From Aphrocallistes beatrix (taxonomy: Eukaryota > Porifera > Hexactinellida > Sceptrulophora > Aphrocallistidae), in assembly GCA_963281255.1 (NCBI GenBank), contig OY725490.1:3782001-3846000 (forward strand): a stretch of DNA of 64,000 nucleotides, in the 5' to 3' direction. This document shows positions 1 to 10,754 of this stretch, one piece after another. Each line of letters starts with the position of its first letter. The stretch's first letter is position 1. Under the pieces are notes generated by a model. The model searched no databases. It was not told where the DNA came from and saw only the letters and a program-made list of their open reading frames with translations. The position numbers were made by a program, and so were the translations under genes.

Positions 1-110
1 TCGGAATGTTGAAGTGAAAGTGAAAGTTAATTGAAAGTGAAAATGAAAGTGGGATTTTTCTATTTATACTTTGTACCCCAAGTCCAAGTAGGGTTTAAAA
101 TGAGCTAGAA
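1..110. repeat. Purine-rich dispersed repeat, partial copy
   Basis: Contains repeated GAAAGTGAAAGTTAATTGAAAG-like text followed by a CTATTTATAC...ACCCCAAGT segment. The same arrangement recurs at 24205-24320, where it is bounded by TTTAACCCGAG and CTCGGGTTAAA as short inverted ends. The copy here is cut by the window edge. From 110 to about 400 I see nothing recognisable. Confidence 0.6.
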
Positions 111-401
111 TAGCAGCAATTTCGCTCTAAAAAGAGCCTATTGCGAATCACATGATGACATATCAACTCTTTGACAGCTGAATTGCATACCTTGATACGA
201 TGTTTGTATAATACATTTCAAAGGTCTATCGTATACAAATTTTGATTTATCGGCTTAATTAAACTTTTAACTGTGTTAAAACTGGCCTTCTATTTTTCAG
301 GCCTTCTAGGTGATATACACGGCCGTCTATTGGCCATGAATTATCAAAATAGTATACCATATATAAGATGATACCATCAGTAATCAAATTGTCGTTTCAA
401 A

Positions 402-812
402 ATGGAATACACATTAGATTAATATAAGCAGTGTCGGGAGTGTTAAATATATTAAATCCAAAATTAAGGAGAAATATATGTACCTTAAATGCGTCTTATT
501 CAGTAATGGCTACTTGATCATGAATACAAATTTGATTAGATCTTTAAATTCAGATAATCATAATGTTAAAAAGTACAAAACAGGAGACTATCAATTAAAA
601 ACAAAATGCAAAACCATGGAGAAATCGGAAACTAACAAAGATTTTGATAACATTACTAGAAATGATCCTTTTGCATGTCTCATCTCGTCCACAAAATGTG
701 AGTCATCTCTGTATCGAGCTAGACGAACGTTACTATTCAAAATTCCACTTTCAGCTCCCGAGTTCGTTGAGATGCTGCCAACGACAATGGGAAATACTAC
801 AAGTTTAGCGTG
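402..812 (+). pseudogene. MULE transposase relic (N-terminal FLYWCH-like segment)
   Basis: The frame from 478 reads YLKCVLF, then TNLI, KCESSLYRARR and EFVEMLPTT. These line up in order with residues 35-143 of the better MULE transposase at 59391-60981 (YLKCVLF, DTNLISP, SECESSMYRSRR, EFSEMLPTT). The ATG at 402 begins MEY as in that copy, but the next stretch is full of stops, and the catalytic DDE part is absent. It is a decayed 5' fragment of the same transposon family. No terminal repeats of the 31-bp type are seen around it, so it was probably truncated before or by the element that begins near 886. Confidence 0.75.
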
Positions 813-1331
813 ACCAAAAGTGAACAAACAGGAGTGATCGTTTTTTCTGAGCAGAGGCAAACCCATTTGAATGAAGTGACTAATTAGTCAGGTCAAAATA
901 GGAAGCAAATAGTCCCAACCCAAAAAAAATTGCAAGAAATAGTTTTATTGCATTTTTCAGTTGTATCATGTCTTAGGAGTAACATACTAAAAGTTTACCG
1001 AAATCATAATATCAGAAAGTGTTTTGGCACGACCCTGTCGTTGACCCCGGACTATAAAAATCGCCGGTTTTGTAAACTGAGATTTAAGCTTTCAAATGAT
1101 TGCAAATCAGTTTTTATTGTCATGTTCGTGCTCAGCATCAAACTTCCGGAAATTTGTTATGAGTATATTGACTATATTTTGACCCCTTGTTTTTCTCGGC
1201 TATGCTGCTGAGTACGAATTTCTTAATATAAGTCTAAACGTTAGTTTTAAAATATTATGGTTTGCGGCTGGTGGTATTTATGTATTTTTAACGGGAAACA
1301 TACTAATACATTTTTATTTGTCCCTTTAACT

Positions 1332-1768
1332 CAGTGTTTCCCATCCTTTATCTTTGTAACGCCCCCTAAAGTGCTTAAAACCTTCAGGAGGCCCCCATAC
1401 TTCATTATTTATTAAGTCAGAATATAATAAAATGATGAATTGGATGATGCTCTACCATATGTTCATCTGAAATTATAAGTATTAGTCTAAGTTGGAACTG
1501 TTAACTGGTAAGGATCAACTGTTAAGTGCTTGGCGCTTGGCGATCAAATGCTGACGATGTACGTTGCGGAGCTCGTTGTTATTGAGCTAGAGACACTACG
1601 ATATATGCAAGCAGCATTATATGTTGTCAAAGATAATTTAAACGTGTCTACTATTACATGTGTAACAATAAATTCTAATTCAGTGCCCCCTTCTCAACGC
1701 TCCCCACAACGCCCCTTCCTCTCCAGCGCCCCCCTGAGGCAAGCAAACGCCTCTGTTGGGAACCACTG
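1332..1768. mobile_element. hAT-type MITE inside the left arm
   Basis: The ends are CAGTGTTTCCCA and TGGGAACCACTG, typical hAT terminal inverted repeats. It is flanked by near-identical 8-bp duplications (TTTAACTC and CTTAACTC). The matching right arm of the host element lacks this segment at the corresponding point (near 3170), which shows directly that this is a later insertion. It has no transposase. Confidence 0.85.
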
Positions 1769-1871
1769 CTTAACTCCTATATGAAATATAAGAATGGAAA
1801 ATTTAGGTGGCATTGATGGATTGATATGTTCACATTTCAATTTCATCTTCGGTTTCATCATCCGATGCAAT

Positions 1872-2090
1872 TCATTCTCTCATATTGCCACAGTTGGCAT
1901 CTTGGCATCGTCCGGATGCTTGGGAACAGTTGAGTCTTTGTTTTCTGCAGCTACATCTGAGACTACTACAGCCTGTGGAACAGTTACAGTGGATCATTTT
2001 CAGGAGTGCTTCGGGTGCAGGACTACTGTCCAACATGACTGGGATTAGGCTGTTATCTTGGCAGTTCCATCCCCATTCGGTGACCACCAT
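1872..2090 (-). pseudogene. CXC cysteine-domain coding end duplicated in left arm
   Basis: Encodes VTEWGWNCQDNSLIPVML, PEALLKMIHCNCSTG and CSCRKQRLNCSQ, then further C and N residues, in the order C.C...C.C...C...C..C...C.N. This resembles tesmin/TSO1-type CXC zinc domains. It is almost the same protein text as the plus-strand copy at 2818-3054 and lies in the inverted arm. On its own it has no start and is not a gene; it is a coding end captured by a long terminal inverted repeat. Confidence 0.7.
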
Positions 2091-2136
2091 CAGCCGTGCC
2101 CATCCATAACATCACCTGGAAATAGCACCTCAGAGA

Positions 2137-3054
2137 GTGAAATTTCGTGGCGGAGGCTGTATTAATAAGGAGGATTCCTTTTCTAATCAAACTAACAAAC
2201 AGGCCCTCATCCGTATCGTTTCTGAAGATGAGAGAAAGAGGGTGTGCCTTGTAATACAGACTGAGAAGGATGCCGATGTTGACATTGTGAAGGCAGCAGT
2301 ATCAATGGCATCCTTCAAGACAACAACTCTCAAGGTGAGGATACGGATCTATCGGTTCTGTTGCTGCACTACACTCCTAACAACAATGCGAAGAAGATAT
2401 ACTTCCGCTCGGATAAAGGGAAACCAACCGTAGTGTATGACATCAAGGTGATAAAGCAGGTGCTTGCGGACGAAATCTGCCACAGCCTGCTTTTTCTGCA
2501 TGCATTCACCGGGTGTGACACCACTTCCAGCATTTTCGGGATCGGAAATAAGTCTGCTCTGTCTGTAAGTTCAAAGAGGATTCCATCTTAAAAAGCTATG
2601 CTAGGTGTTTTCTGCACCAAACCAAGACCCAGTTGTGATATAAAGCACTGGTTATAAAGTAATGATCGCGTTGTTCATGCAAAACATGTGGACATGTCTT
2701 CGCGACTTGAGATACACTATCCTCTGCAAGAAAGTGAGTGCAGCACCCGAAAGACTGTCACCTACAGCCTCCACCACGAATTTCACGCTGAGGTGCTATT
2801 TCAAGGTGATGATGTGGATGGGCACGGCTGATGGTATGGAGGTCACCGAATGGGGATGGAACTGCCAAGATAACAGCCTAATCCCAGTCATGTTGGAGAG
2901 TAACCCTGCACCCGAAGCACTCCTGAAAATGATCCACTGTAACTGTTCCACAGGCTATAGTAGTCTCAGATGTAGCTGCAGAAAACAAAGACTCAACTGT
3001 TCTCAAGCATGCGGACGATGCCAAGATGACAACTGTGACAATAAGAGAGAATGA
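2137..3054 (+). pseudogene. XPG/FEN1-like nuclease plus CXC domain, broken
   Basis: Read in pieces: DADVDIVKAAVSMASF (2270-2320), the acidic patch of XPG-type nucleases. Then KKIYFRSDKGKPTVVYDIKV and LLFLHAFTGCDTTSSIFGIG (2390-2550), which matches the FEN1/XPG helix-hairpin block (compare SGCDY...GIG). Then DLRYTILCKKVSAA, WMGTADGMEVTEWGW, and the cysteine-rich CXC end (2930-3050). The pieces lie in different frames (changes near 2335-2360 and between 2590 and 2660), so this copy is inactive. The nuclease fold is inferred from motif order. The fusion of an XPG-like nuclease to a CXC domain within long inverted repeats is the notable point. I cannot say whether the nuclease is the transposase or a passenger. 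Confidence 0.65.
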
Positions 3055-3854
3055 ATTGGATCGGATGATGAAACTGAAGATGAAATTGAAATGTGAACAT
3101 ATCAATCCATTTAGTTACCTATCCATCTATGCGACCTAAAATTTCCATTCTTATATTTCATATGAGTTAAAGGGACAAAACAAAATTTTATGAGTTTTTA
3201 AAAATACATGAATACCACGCCGCAAACCATAATATTTTAAAACTAACGTTTAGACTATTTCTATTAAGAAATTCGTACTCAGCAAGCATAGCCGAGAAAA
3301 ACGAGGGGTCACTCGATATGGCTAAATCAAATTTGGAGATCGGAATGTTTTACATTCCAGGTTGCTGCTAGGGAGGCCCCAAATTTTTTTGCTCAAAATA
3401 TATATCAAATTTCCGGAAATTTGATGCTGAGCACGAACATGACAATAAAAACTGATTTGAAACCATTTGAAAGGTTAAATCTCAGTTTTCAAAACCAGCG
3501 GTTTTATCGTCCGGGGTCAACGACAGGGTCGTGCCAAATCACTTTCTGATATTACGATTTCGGTAAACTTTTAGTATGTTACTCCTAAGACATGATACAA
3601 CGGAAAAATGCAATAAAACAATATTGACCTGACTAAATGTTCAATTTGATTGTACCTTCTGCACTGTTTTTACCCAATTCTCTCAGCTATGATGCATGGG
3701 CGTAGGAAGCTAATTTCTATTGGCCCGGCGGAGATTTTGACATTGTTGGACTTGATGAATAACATTGTAAAGTATTATAAAAATTGGTCAATTACATTGA
3801 GATTTCTCATTAACAATTCGAGATGTACTGTTTTCATGCAAATTTCAATTACAA

Positions 3855-3955
3855 CAAGGGCGCTTCGCTTGCTTGCGTTGCGCGGCTGGCGGACACTTTG
3901 TGTCTGCCGGAGGCGCCCTTTGGACGCCTGGGGTTACATTGATTAATTATAACAT
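3855..3955 (-). mobile_element. Helitron-like 3' end fragment
   Basis: Begins ACAAGGGCGCTTCGCTTGC and contains GGCGGACACTTTGTGTC, the two adjacent hairpins that mark the 3' end of the Helitron-like family in this window, in reverse orientation. Only about 100 bp remain, up to TGATTAATTATAA. Confidence 0.7.
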
Positions 3956-4289
3956 CCAGCGCATTTGGGCTACTAATGGCAATCCCATTTTTGTATCTCT
4001 AAGTATCCCCATTTTCAATTTCCTCCTAATTCCAACTTCATACAAAATGTTGAAATGTTAAAGCTTGAAAAAAGAAAAAGAGGGATACGTCAAATATCTC
4101 CCGAAGAATTTCCTATTTATGAAATTAACATTGGACTTTCATGGAACTCTCAATGACATTATCCAGGATACAAATAATGATATAGGATGATTACACGTGG
4201 GCAGAGAAATCAGCAGGCCACGAAAAAAACGAGATATTAATAAAATGAACGTTGAAGTATTTGTCCACAGTATTAAAGTAAATATCGAA

Positions 4290-4740
4290 TAATATGCATT
4301 ATAGGTCTAAAGAATATATTAACAACATATACCGTAAACATGATATCAAAGTGCCCATATTCGTGTCCAAATTAGGGATAATTAGTCATCATACCATTGC
4401 GCAATAGCTATACGTATTTAAGACAAATTCTGCTGATTTTTTGACCTGTTTTAAGCACATTTTTAACCATTATTAACAGATGATTTTCGCACAGAACCAA
4501 GTTCAGGACCAGTTAATACGAAAATTTTCAAGGGATGTTGGTACATTCCAGCGTTGCTATGGAAATCCATCTTCAGCAATTAAGGTTATATCTTAAAAAA
4601 TATAGCAGTTAGACATTTTAATTCGATCTAATATAAAAGGGAACACCCTACTTCCTATTAACAATACAATTCATATTTCTAAATTCAATTGTTTTGTTTT
4701 TTTATTGAGGTCATTAATGTCACTGGCATGTTTACTCATA
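4290..4740. repeat. Single arm of the 1-kb palindromic repeat family
   Basis: Matches in order the arm of the palindromes at 30672-31668, 35222-36340 and 38925-39990: ATGATATCAAAGTGCCC, ATTAGTCATCAT, TTGCGCAATAG, GACCTGTTTTAAGCACAT, TACATTCCAGCGTTGCTATG, AGCAGTTAGACATTTTAATT and CTACTTCCTATTA. The return arm is missing, so this is a half copy. The stretch before it (3955-4290) shows nothing I can name. Confidence 0.65.
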
Positions 4741-4763
4741 ACATGCTGAGAACAAACATAATA

Positions 4764-5849
4764 TCCTTACTATTAAAACTCGATTAATGTTTGTATATAT
4801 ACAAGCGCGCTTCGCTTGCTTGCGCTGCGCGGCTGGCGAACACTTCGTGTCCGCCAGAGGCTCCCTTCGGTCGCATGGAGGTGACATTGGTTAATTATAA
4901 GGGAGTGAACACCTCTAAATATGCCAACTCATCATGGAATTATGACGTCATTGTCACATTTTTAAAAGTTAAGCAACACAGTTATTCGAGCATAACTCAG
5001 CCATTATATGAGCAGGCTGAAATTTTAATAGAATATGTATACTAACATATCTCACATATGATGCAACTATTAAAAAATGATGACTCATCACTCTGTTATG
5101 ACGTCATCATTACTCATCAAAATTTTAAAAATTGACAAATTTGGTGATCTTGCGAGTGATATCGATTTTAAAACTAAGATGGACATATTTAGAGATGATA
5201 TCTCCCTTATAATTAACCAATGTCACCTCCAGGCGACCGAAGGGAGCCTCCGGCGGACACAAAGTGTCCGCCAGCCGCGCAGCGCAAGCAAGCGAAGCGC
5301 GCTTGTATATATATATATATATCTGTAACGAATTGATTGAAGAAACTGTCAGGCCCAGAAAGCTGATTTTTGGCATGCGGGAGTCTTTTAGCTATGGCTC
5401 CAGTAAGTTCTGAGCTCAGACCAAAATGTCGACTCATCATGGAATTATGACGTCATTGTCACTTTTTTAAAAGTTAAGCAATACAGTTACTCGAGCATAA
5501 CTCAGCCATTATAGGAGATAGAAGGCTGAAATTTTAATAGAATATGTATACTAACATACCTAACATATGATGCAACTATCATCAAAAAATGATGACTCAT
5601 CACTTTGTTATGACGTCATCATTACGCATCAAAAATTTTAAAATTGACAAATTTGGTGATTTTTCGAGTGATATTGATCATCACAGTAGGACAGACATAT
5701 TTAGAGATGTTATCACCCTTAAAATTAATCAATGTGACCCCAGGCGACCGAAGGGAGCCTCCGGCGGACACAAAGTAACCGCCAGCCCCGCAGCGCAAGC
5801 AAGCGAAGCGCGCTTGTATACATTAATCGAGTTTTAATACTAGTAAGGA
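4764..5849 (+). mobile_element. Composite Helitron-like element with both end motifs
   Basis: Starts TCCTTACTATTAAAACTCG and ends with its complement (CGAGTTTTAATACTAGTAAGGA), flanked by TA on both sides. Inside lie one inverted hairpin end (4803-4920), one forward hairpin end (5200-5310) and a full forward unit (5320-5815) that begins at a TA microsatellite plus CTGTAACGAATTGATTG and ends GAAGCGCGCTTGT. Between them is AT-rich filler with several TTATGACGTCATCATTA palindromes. No coding capacity beyond chance frames. Confidence 0.65.
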
Positions 5850-6287
5850 TATATATATATATATATATCTCCAGTAAGTTCTGAGCTCAGACGAAAATGT
5901 CGACTCATCATAGAATTATGACGTCATTGTCACATTTTTAAAAGTTAAGCAACACAGTTATTCGGGCATAACTCCGCCATTATAGGAGATAGAAGGCTGA
6001 AATTTTAATAGAATCTGTATCCTAACACGTCTCACATATGATGCAACTATCATCAAAAATGATGACTCATCACTTTGCTATGACGTCATCATTACTCATC
6101 AAAATTTTAAAAATTGACAAATTTGGTGTTTTATCGAGTGATATCGATTTTAAAACTAAGATGGACATATTTAGAGATGATATATCCCGTTTAATTAACC
6201 AATGTCACCTCCAGGCGACCGAAGGGAGCCTCCGGCGGACACGAAGTGTCCGCCAGCCGCGCAACGCAAGCAAGCGAAGCGCGCTTG
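5850..6287 (+). mobile_element. Helitron-like non-autonomous copy, 5' shortened
   Basis: After a TA microsatellite the sequence joins the family at CTCCAGTAAGTTCTGAGCTC and follows it through GTCGACTCATCAT and the TGACGTCATCATTA palindrome to the two terminal hairpins, ending GCGAAGCGCGCTTG before T. The first 50 or so family bases (CTGTAACGAATTG) are missing. No protein is encoded. Confidence 0.7.
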
Positions 6288-6364
6288 TAATTTATAAAGC
6301 CCTCAGTAACAGTAAATCAGCTCCATATAAGTATATATAAGTAATTCATAATGTCTTCTTTGGT

Positions 6365-6887
6365 GGGGTTGTGTTTGACAAAAATGGTCCGGGGGGACCA
6401 TTTCTGATAAATATCCATGGTTCATGACAGAAATTGTCCCCCTTTCATAGGCGCCGAACCCAGGGGGGATGGGGGGGCTCGAGCCCCCTGGATTCGAAGA
6501 TGGCCCATAGACGCAATACAAAATTTACGGTCGAGCCCCCCCTGGAACCCCGAAATTATCCTTAGATTTCGAAAAGTTTGGCGCCCCTGCCCCTTCTTTT
6601 GCTAGATTGTCGAGTCATCCCTGCTAACATGATAGTCTTTATTTAACTATTACGCTATTATCTTCTTACTTATTTTCCCAAAATTCACTTAATTAATAGC
6701 AAGTTAAAACGATAGAGTAATTGCGTAATAGCCAAGTAAAGAGTATCATGCTAGCAGGGATGACTCGACAATATAGCAAAAGAGGGGGACCAAATCTGTA
6801 GAGGGGACAATTTCTGTCATGAACCATGAATATTTGTCAGAAATGGTCCCCCCGGACCATTTCTGTCAAAACAGAACCACTGTTATA
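6365..6887. mobile_element. Fold-back element with a nested insertion
   Basis: The left arm begins TGGGGTTGTGTTTGACAAAA and continues GGTCCGGGGGGACCATTTCTG. The right arm returns the same text in reverse complement and ends near CTGTCAAAACAGAACC. The inner arm GATTGTCGAGTCATCCCTGC pairs with GCAGGGATGACTCGACAAT. Between about 6447 and 6595 the left arm carries a GC-rich piece (GGCGCCGAACCC...) absent from the right arm, so it is a later insertion. From 6890 to 7330 I see nothing supported. Confidence 0.7.
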
Positions 6888-7329
6888 ATGATTAATAATG
6901 ACTTTTCACTATAGTAAGTAACATTTTTTGAAAGTGAAGAAATGAACCAGGAATGTGATGTTCTAGTTATTTCTATGGAATTTTTTTACTGGGTTGAATT
7001 CACAGCAGATTATGTGTGTCGTATCGGGAGTAGTTAGAAATTTGGTCTCTCGCGTATAAGATGAGATACGTATAAGTGAACATATGATTGGTGCAATGTT
7101 TTGTACGGATTACTTATTATGTGTCCCAAAAATTCAGAATTTTGAACCAAATAGTTTGATCACAAATGTTTACAATAAAAAAATAAGTAATTTGGAGATA
7201 ATATGGTCCCGCAACGTAGACTCCTCCTCGTGCAGATTTACAATGGGATATGTCCGGTTGGGGGCTAAAAATTGCAAAAGGCGTACTTCTGATAGGCAAA
7301 GGAACTAGCAATTATAGGGATGGTTTTAT

Positions 7330-7453
7330 ATCAGCTAATAGAGATGTTATTTCCCTTATAATTAATCAATGTGACCCTAGGCGCCTGCAGGGCGCCTCCG
7401 GCGGACACAAAGTGTCCGCCAGCCGCGCAGCGCAAGCAAGCGAAGCGCGCTTG
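7330..7453 (+). mobile_element. Helitron-like 3' end fragment
   Basis: Joins the family at GAGATGTTATTTCCCTTATAA and runs through GGCGGACACAAAGTGTCCGCC to AAGCGCGCTTG, followed by T. About 125 bp remain of a unit that is about 500 bp when whole. Confidence 0.75.
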
Positions 7454-7759
7454 TTTATGATTAATATTTGATGATCAATGCAAGCTATTTGAACGGTGTG
7501 CATATAAATATTCAAACTTACGAGTTTTTGGGACACCCTAGTACAGCTGACTCATGATGACAAATCTATGATTACTATTATTTAAAAAGTGCATATCATC
7601 CAAATTGTAAGAGATAAAACAAAATTTATGAGGTATAAAATGTTCAGTATAGATAACTTATTATGCTAACATCATGATGATGTCATGATGACACAGCAAA
7701 AAATTAAATCCATGTCTTATCGTAAAAGTACTAAATCATACTAATTATTAGTGACTAAA

Positions 7760-7872
7760 CTCCCCCCACAGACGGGATATGACTGTGCTTCCACATTTCA
7801 TGAAATAGTAACTTAACATTTATGTATGGCACCATCTCAGGAAATGTGGCACAGTCCCATCCCGTCTTTCGG
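7760..7872. repeat. Short inverted-repeat relic
   Basis: CAGACGGGATATGACTGTGC pairs with GCACAGTCCCATCCCGTCTT around a short loop. A related sequence occurs at 17290-17410 (ATTATGCTAACGTCATCATG, then CATCCCGTCTGTGGGAGG), matching 7655-7770, so it belongs to a dispersed family. Class unknown. Confidence 0.5.
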
Positions 7873-8147
7873 AAGAATTTTTGGATTGAATTGTTACCAT
7901 TGGAGAAATCCCAAAATCCATCGCTGAAGTTATATCTAAAATGTTGAGTAGGGTGCGTTATAATTGTGTGCCAAGTTTCAGGCTCTTATCATACAAGGCA
8001 CAATTAGGGAAAACTTATCGACTGGACTAAAAGTATGAAGTTACTATCAATGAACAATGTCGATGAGAAATATACACAAAAATATAATCAACAGTTCATT
8101 ACTTCAATATATACTATGCGTTTGTGGCAAACATTTGTTCACAATTA

Positions 8148-8393
8148 TTACGCGTTTAACAGAATAATATCCACATTATCGTGAACACCCTGAAGCAACA
8201 GTTCACCTTCGTATGAGATGAACTTCTTCCGTTTGGCTGCCTTTAAAGTCCCAACAAGCGCCTCAAATAAGTTAGCACATTTGTCATCCGAGAAGATGAC
8301 ACCAAACTTCACTACTATTTGACCGTCAGCATTAGGGGAGCCAAGTCTTTTGATTTCCTGAATCAGAAGCTGTATTTCATGTTCTACATTCAT
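8148..8393 (-). CDS. ABRACL: Costars family protein ABRACL
   Basis: A complete 81-residue frame that closely follows vertebrate ABRACL, a small costars-domain protein of the same length. The diagnostic stretches VKFGVIFSDDKCANLFEALV and GTLKAAKRKK, then ELLLQGVHDNVDIILL, are intact. The costars domain is a winged-helix-like fold also found at the C-terminus of the actin-binding Rho-activating protein ABRA. ABRACL is cytoplasmic and is linked to actin dynamics and cell movement. The start is fixed by length and by the conserved MNV-HE-- opening. There is no intron in the coding region. Neighbours are repeats on both sides (pogo-like MITE at 8677-9114), so the gene is isolated. A retrocopy is possible because no intron is seen, but the intact frame argues for a working gene. 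Confidence 0.96.
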   Translation of the reverse strand: MNVEHEIQLLIQEIKRLGSPNADGQIVVKFGVIFSDDKCANLFEALVGTLKAAKRKKFISYEGELLLQGVHDNVDIILLNA

Positions 8394-8676
8394 CTTTTAT
8401 AATTTACTATGAAAGCTAGAGATAAAAGAAAAAGATAATCCAATCATGTACAGAGAAATCAAAATTATTAAATCTCGTTTCCGTTCGGCTGTCACGCTTT
8501 GCTACCCCCGTACCCCCCTTGGAAGCGTTACGTAATGTTTGAACGACAGAAACAGCTGTCAATTCAAATTCTAAATAAAGCACAAATATCAAGTGTTGTA
8601 CCTATTATCAAATATATGTATAAATATTGGGAGAAGTTTGTTTGTTTACAAATATTTGGGGATAAATTATAAAATA

Positions 8677-9114
8677 CAGTCGAACCTGCTATAACGGTCA
8701 CCTGTCTATAGCGGTCACCAATGAACAGTCCCGTCCGAAATTCCATAATATTGAACCTGTGTATAGCGGTCACCTGCTCAACGCGGCCAGCGGCCACCCT
8801 TTTGTAGTCCCTTACTGACCCTTAAACTGTGTATAACGGCCATCACCTGTCTATAACGGCCACTACCTGTCTATAACGGCCACCACCTGTCTATAATGGC
8901 CATCACCTTTTTCACCTTTTTATGTGTTTATTACAGGACATGTTACGAACGATAAACAAGTTTCATGTAATTTCTTCAAGTAATGGAACTACATGTAGTA
9001 ACTATGTTTCATTCTAGATAGGGTTAAGACAATCACCTGTATATAACGGTCACCTGTGTATAACGGCCAATTTTGTCCAGTCCCTTGGGTGGTCGTTATA
9101 TACAGGTTTCACTG
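8677..9114. mobile_element. pogo/Tigger-like MITE
   Basis: The ends are CAGTCGAACCTGCTATAACGG and a return end reading ...TATACAGGTTTCACTG, each flanked by TA. The interior is built from repeats of CCTGTCTATAACGGCCA and GGTCAC. It carries no transposase. It is one of a set in this window with related CAGT-(G/C)-AACCTC ends (19733, 21909, 40521, 48941). Confidence 0.75.
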
Positions 9115-9307
9115 TATTTCATTTTGGAAATTAGTTATATTATCCCATTGAGCGTAGCCTCCTGATTTTGTGGAGAGTACGCCCCTCAGAGGGGGGTTGG
9201 CACGGTTAAGTCTAAAAGTAAAGGAACGCTCCGAATTAATGCCCCTTATGCAGCAAAATCTGCGCCCCCTTTGGTGTCCCGGTTTTCAAAAATGTAGGAG
9301 CGAATAT

Positions 9308-9493
9308 ATGCGAGTAGGAATAAGACCTAAACCATTCGAATTAGGAATAAAATCTAAAATATTTTAAAAGTATGAATAAGACCTAAACCATTGAAGTAGG
9401 AATAAGACCTAAAACGTGTGAAGTAGGAATAATACCTAAAATTGGGGAATCGGAACAAGACCTAAACCATTCGAAGTAGAAATAAGACCTACA
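9308..9493. repeat. Degenerate tandem repeat, unit about 33 bp
   Basis: Five to six imperfect copies of GTAGGAATAAGACCTAAACC with a variable tail. It lies just left of the nested MITE at 9500-9735. No function seen. Confidence 0.7.
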
Positions 9494-9499
9494 CAGTGG

Positions 9500-9735
9500 C
9501 GGCGCTAGAGATGGGGCTTGATGGGGCTTGATGGGGCTAGAGCCCCATCAAAAAAAATTATCAGCCCCATCCAGGCCCGGCGGAAGCAACTTTTTATTGG
9601 TCCGGCCAAAGCGGAAGTTGGTCCGGCCAAAAGCAAATTTGCATATGAAAATAAGCCATAATGGCATAAAATTGGTCCGGCCAAAGCCGGACCAGTTCCG
9701 CCGGCCCTGCCATCACTTGATGGGGCTGAGAAGAG
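9500..9735. mobile_element. Nested MITEs (GGGGCTTGATGGGG and CAGGCCCGGCGGAA types)
   Basis: An outer repeat of GATGGGGCTTGATGGGGCT is interrupted at about 9571-9713 by a second element with ends CAGGCCCGGCGGAA and TTCCGCCGGCCCTG, and inner repeats TTGGTCCGGCCAAA. CCATC occurs on both sides of the inner piece. The inner ends look hAT-like (CAG...CTG). Short tandem copies of TGTAGCATCAAATTTCGATA follow at 9800-9890. From 9890 to 10460 nothing else is seen. Confidence 0.6.
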
Positions 9736-10479
9736 ACAGACTAGGGAACTTTTAGAAAAAATATTTAAAACATGAACTTTTATTATTGAAAATTCATTAT
9801 TGTGTAGCATCAAATTTCGATAATCACCATTGTAGCATCAAATTTCGATAATCACCATTGTAGCATCAAATTTCGAATAATCACCATTGTAATACTAACT
9901 AGTAATTATTCAATATTGTTTTGTGCAATTTTAAGTAACGCATGCGCTGCATTTAGTTAATAAGTAGCGCTCTACATTATGAAATTTTGAACACTGACTT
10001 CTCTCGAATTTTCTACCATTTTTATCTAGCTTTCAGGGTTGATACTCAACGTATGTTTTATTACATCATAAAAACACAGGGCTGTTAACCGATTTCTTGA
10101 AATATTTCATTTTTAATCTGTCCAAATTTGTGCATCTTTCCCAATAGGTAAATGTATTACAACAACACTATACTTTTTAGAGAGAAGTGATTGTGTAAGG
10201 ATAAGACTTTTGACACAATGACTGTCTTTTCTGTTTGATTCAGTCGATTCCACCAGATTTCACCAATCAGTCACACCCGACATTTAGTAATATGTATTCC
10301 TACTTTCTAACGTTTGAATGTTACTTTTATTCGAATTAAATCATTATATTAAAATATTTCTGTCATCAATTCTATACACATTCGGCTATTAGTTCTTAAT
10401 AAAAGAAATTAGCGTTACATGCTTTAAAAGTCGAAATTGTTTGTATCATTTTATGGGCAGAATCATTAGTGCGGGACAT

Positions 10480-10600
10480 ACCTAATTTACGGAATGGAAC
10501 GGAACCATTCCGGAAAATCTGAATACCTAATTTACGGAACTTGACGGAACGGTTCCGGAATTGTAAATGCCTAATTTACGGAATATTCCGTAAATTATCC
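10480..10600. repeat. Threefold repeat with palindromic cores
   Basis: Three copies of ATACCTAATTTACGGAA-like text alternate with GGAACGGTTCCGGAA-type palindromes, ending in TTACGGAATATTCCGTAA, itself a perfect palindrome. It may be the end of an unrecognised MITE. Confidence 0.5.
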
Positions 10601-10754
10601 TGAGTAGCACGCTCTTATTTTTGAGGAGCGCACTCCTTTTAATAAAGCTTGTTCCTTTATTAGTATTCATACTTTATTTTTTTCTAATATTGTTTGAATT
10701 TTGCAAGAAAATATCGTATAACCCATATTTTCCAAAAATTTTAAAGGGGTATTT

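Larger units (their letters stand above)
886..3640 (+). mobile_element. Long-inverted-repeat transposon with XPG-like/CXC coding core, copy 1
   Basis: The outer ends are TTAGTCAGGTCAA near 886 and its complement ending near 3640. The arms (about 940-2160 left, about 2755-3620 right) are inverted copies of each other. The left arm is longer because a hAT MITE sits at 1332-1768. The arms run into the coding region, so the CXC-coding end occurs twice: on the minus strand at left and the plus strand at right. A second copy lies at 62038-64000 with the same arms. The ends fit no superfamily I can name with confidence, and no clean target duplication is visible. The left side has about 45 extra bases just inside the end. 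Confidence 0.75.
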
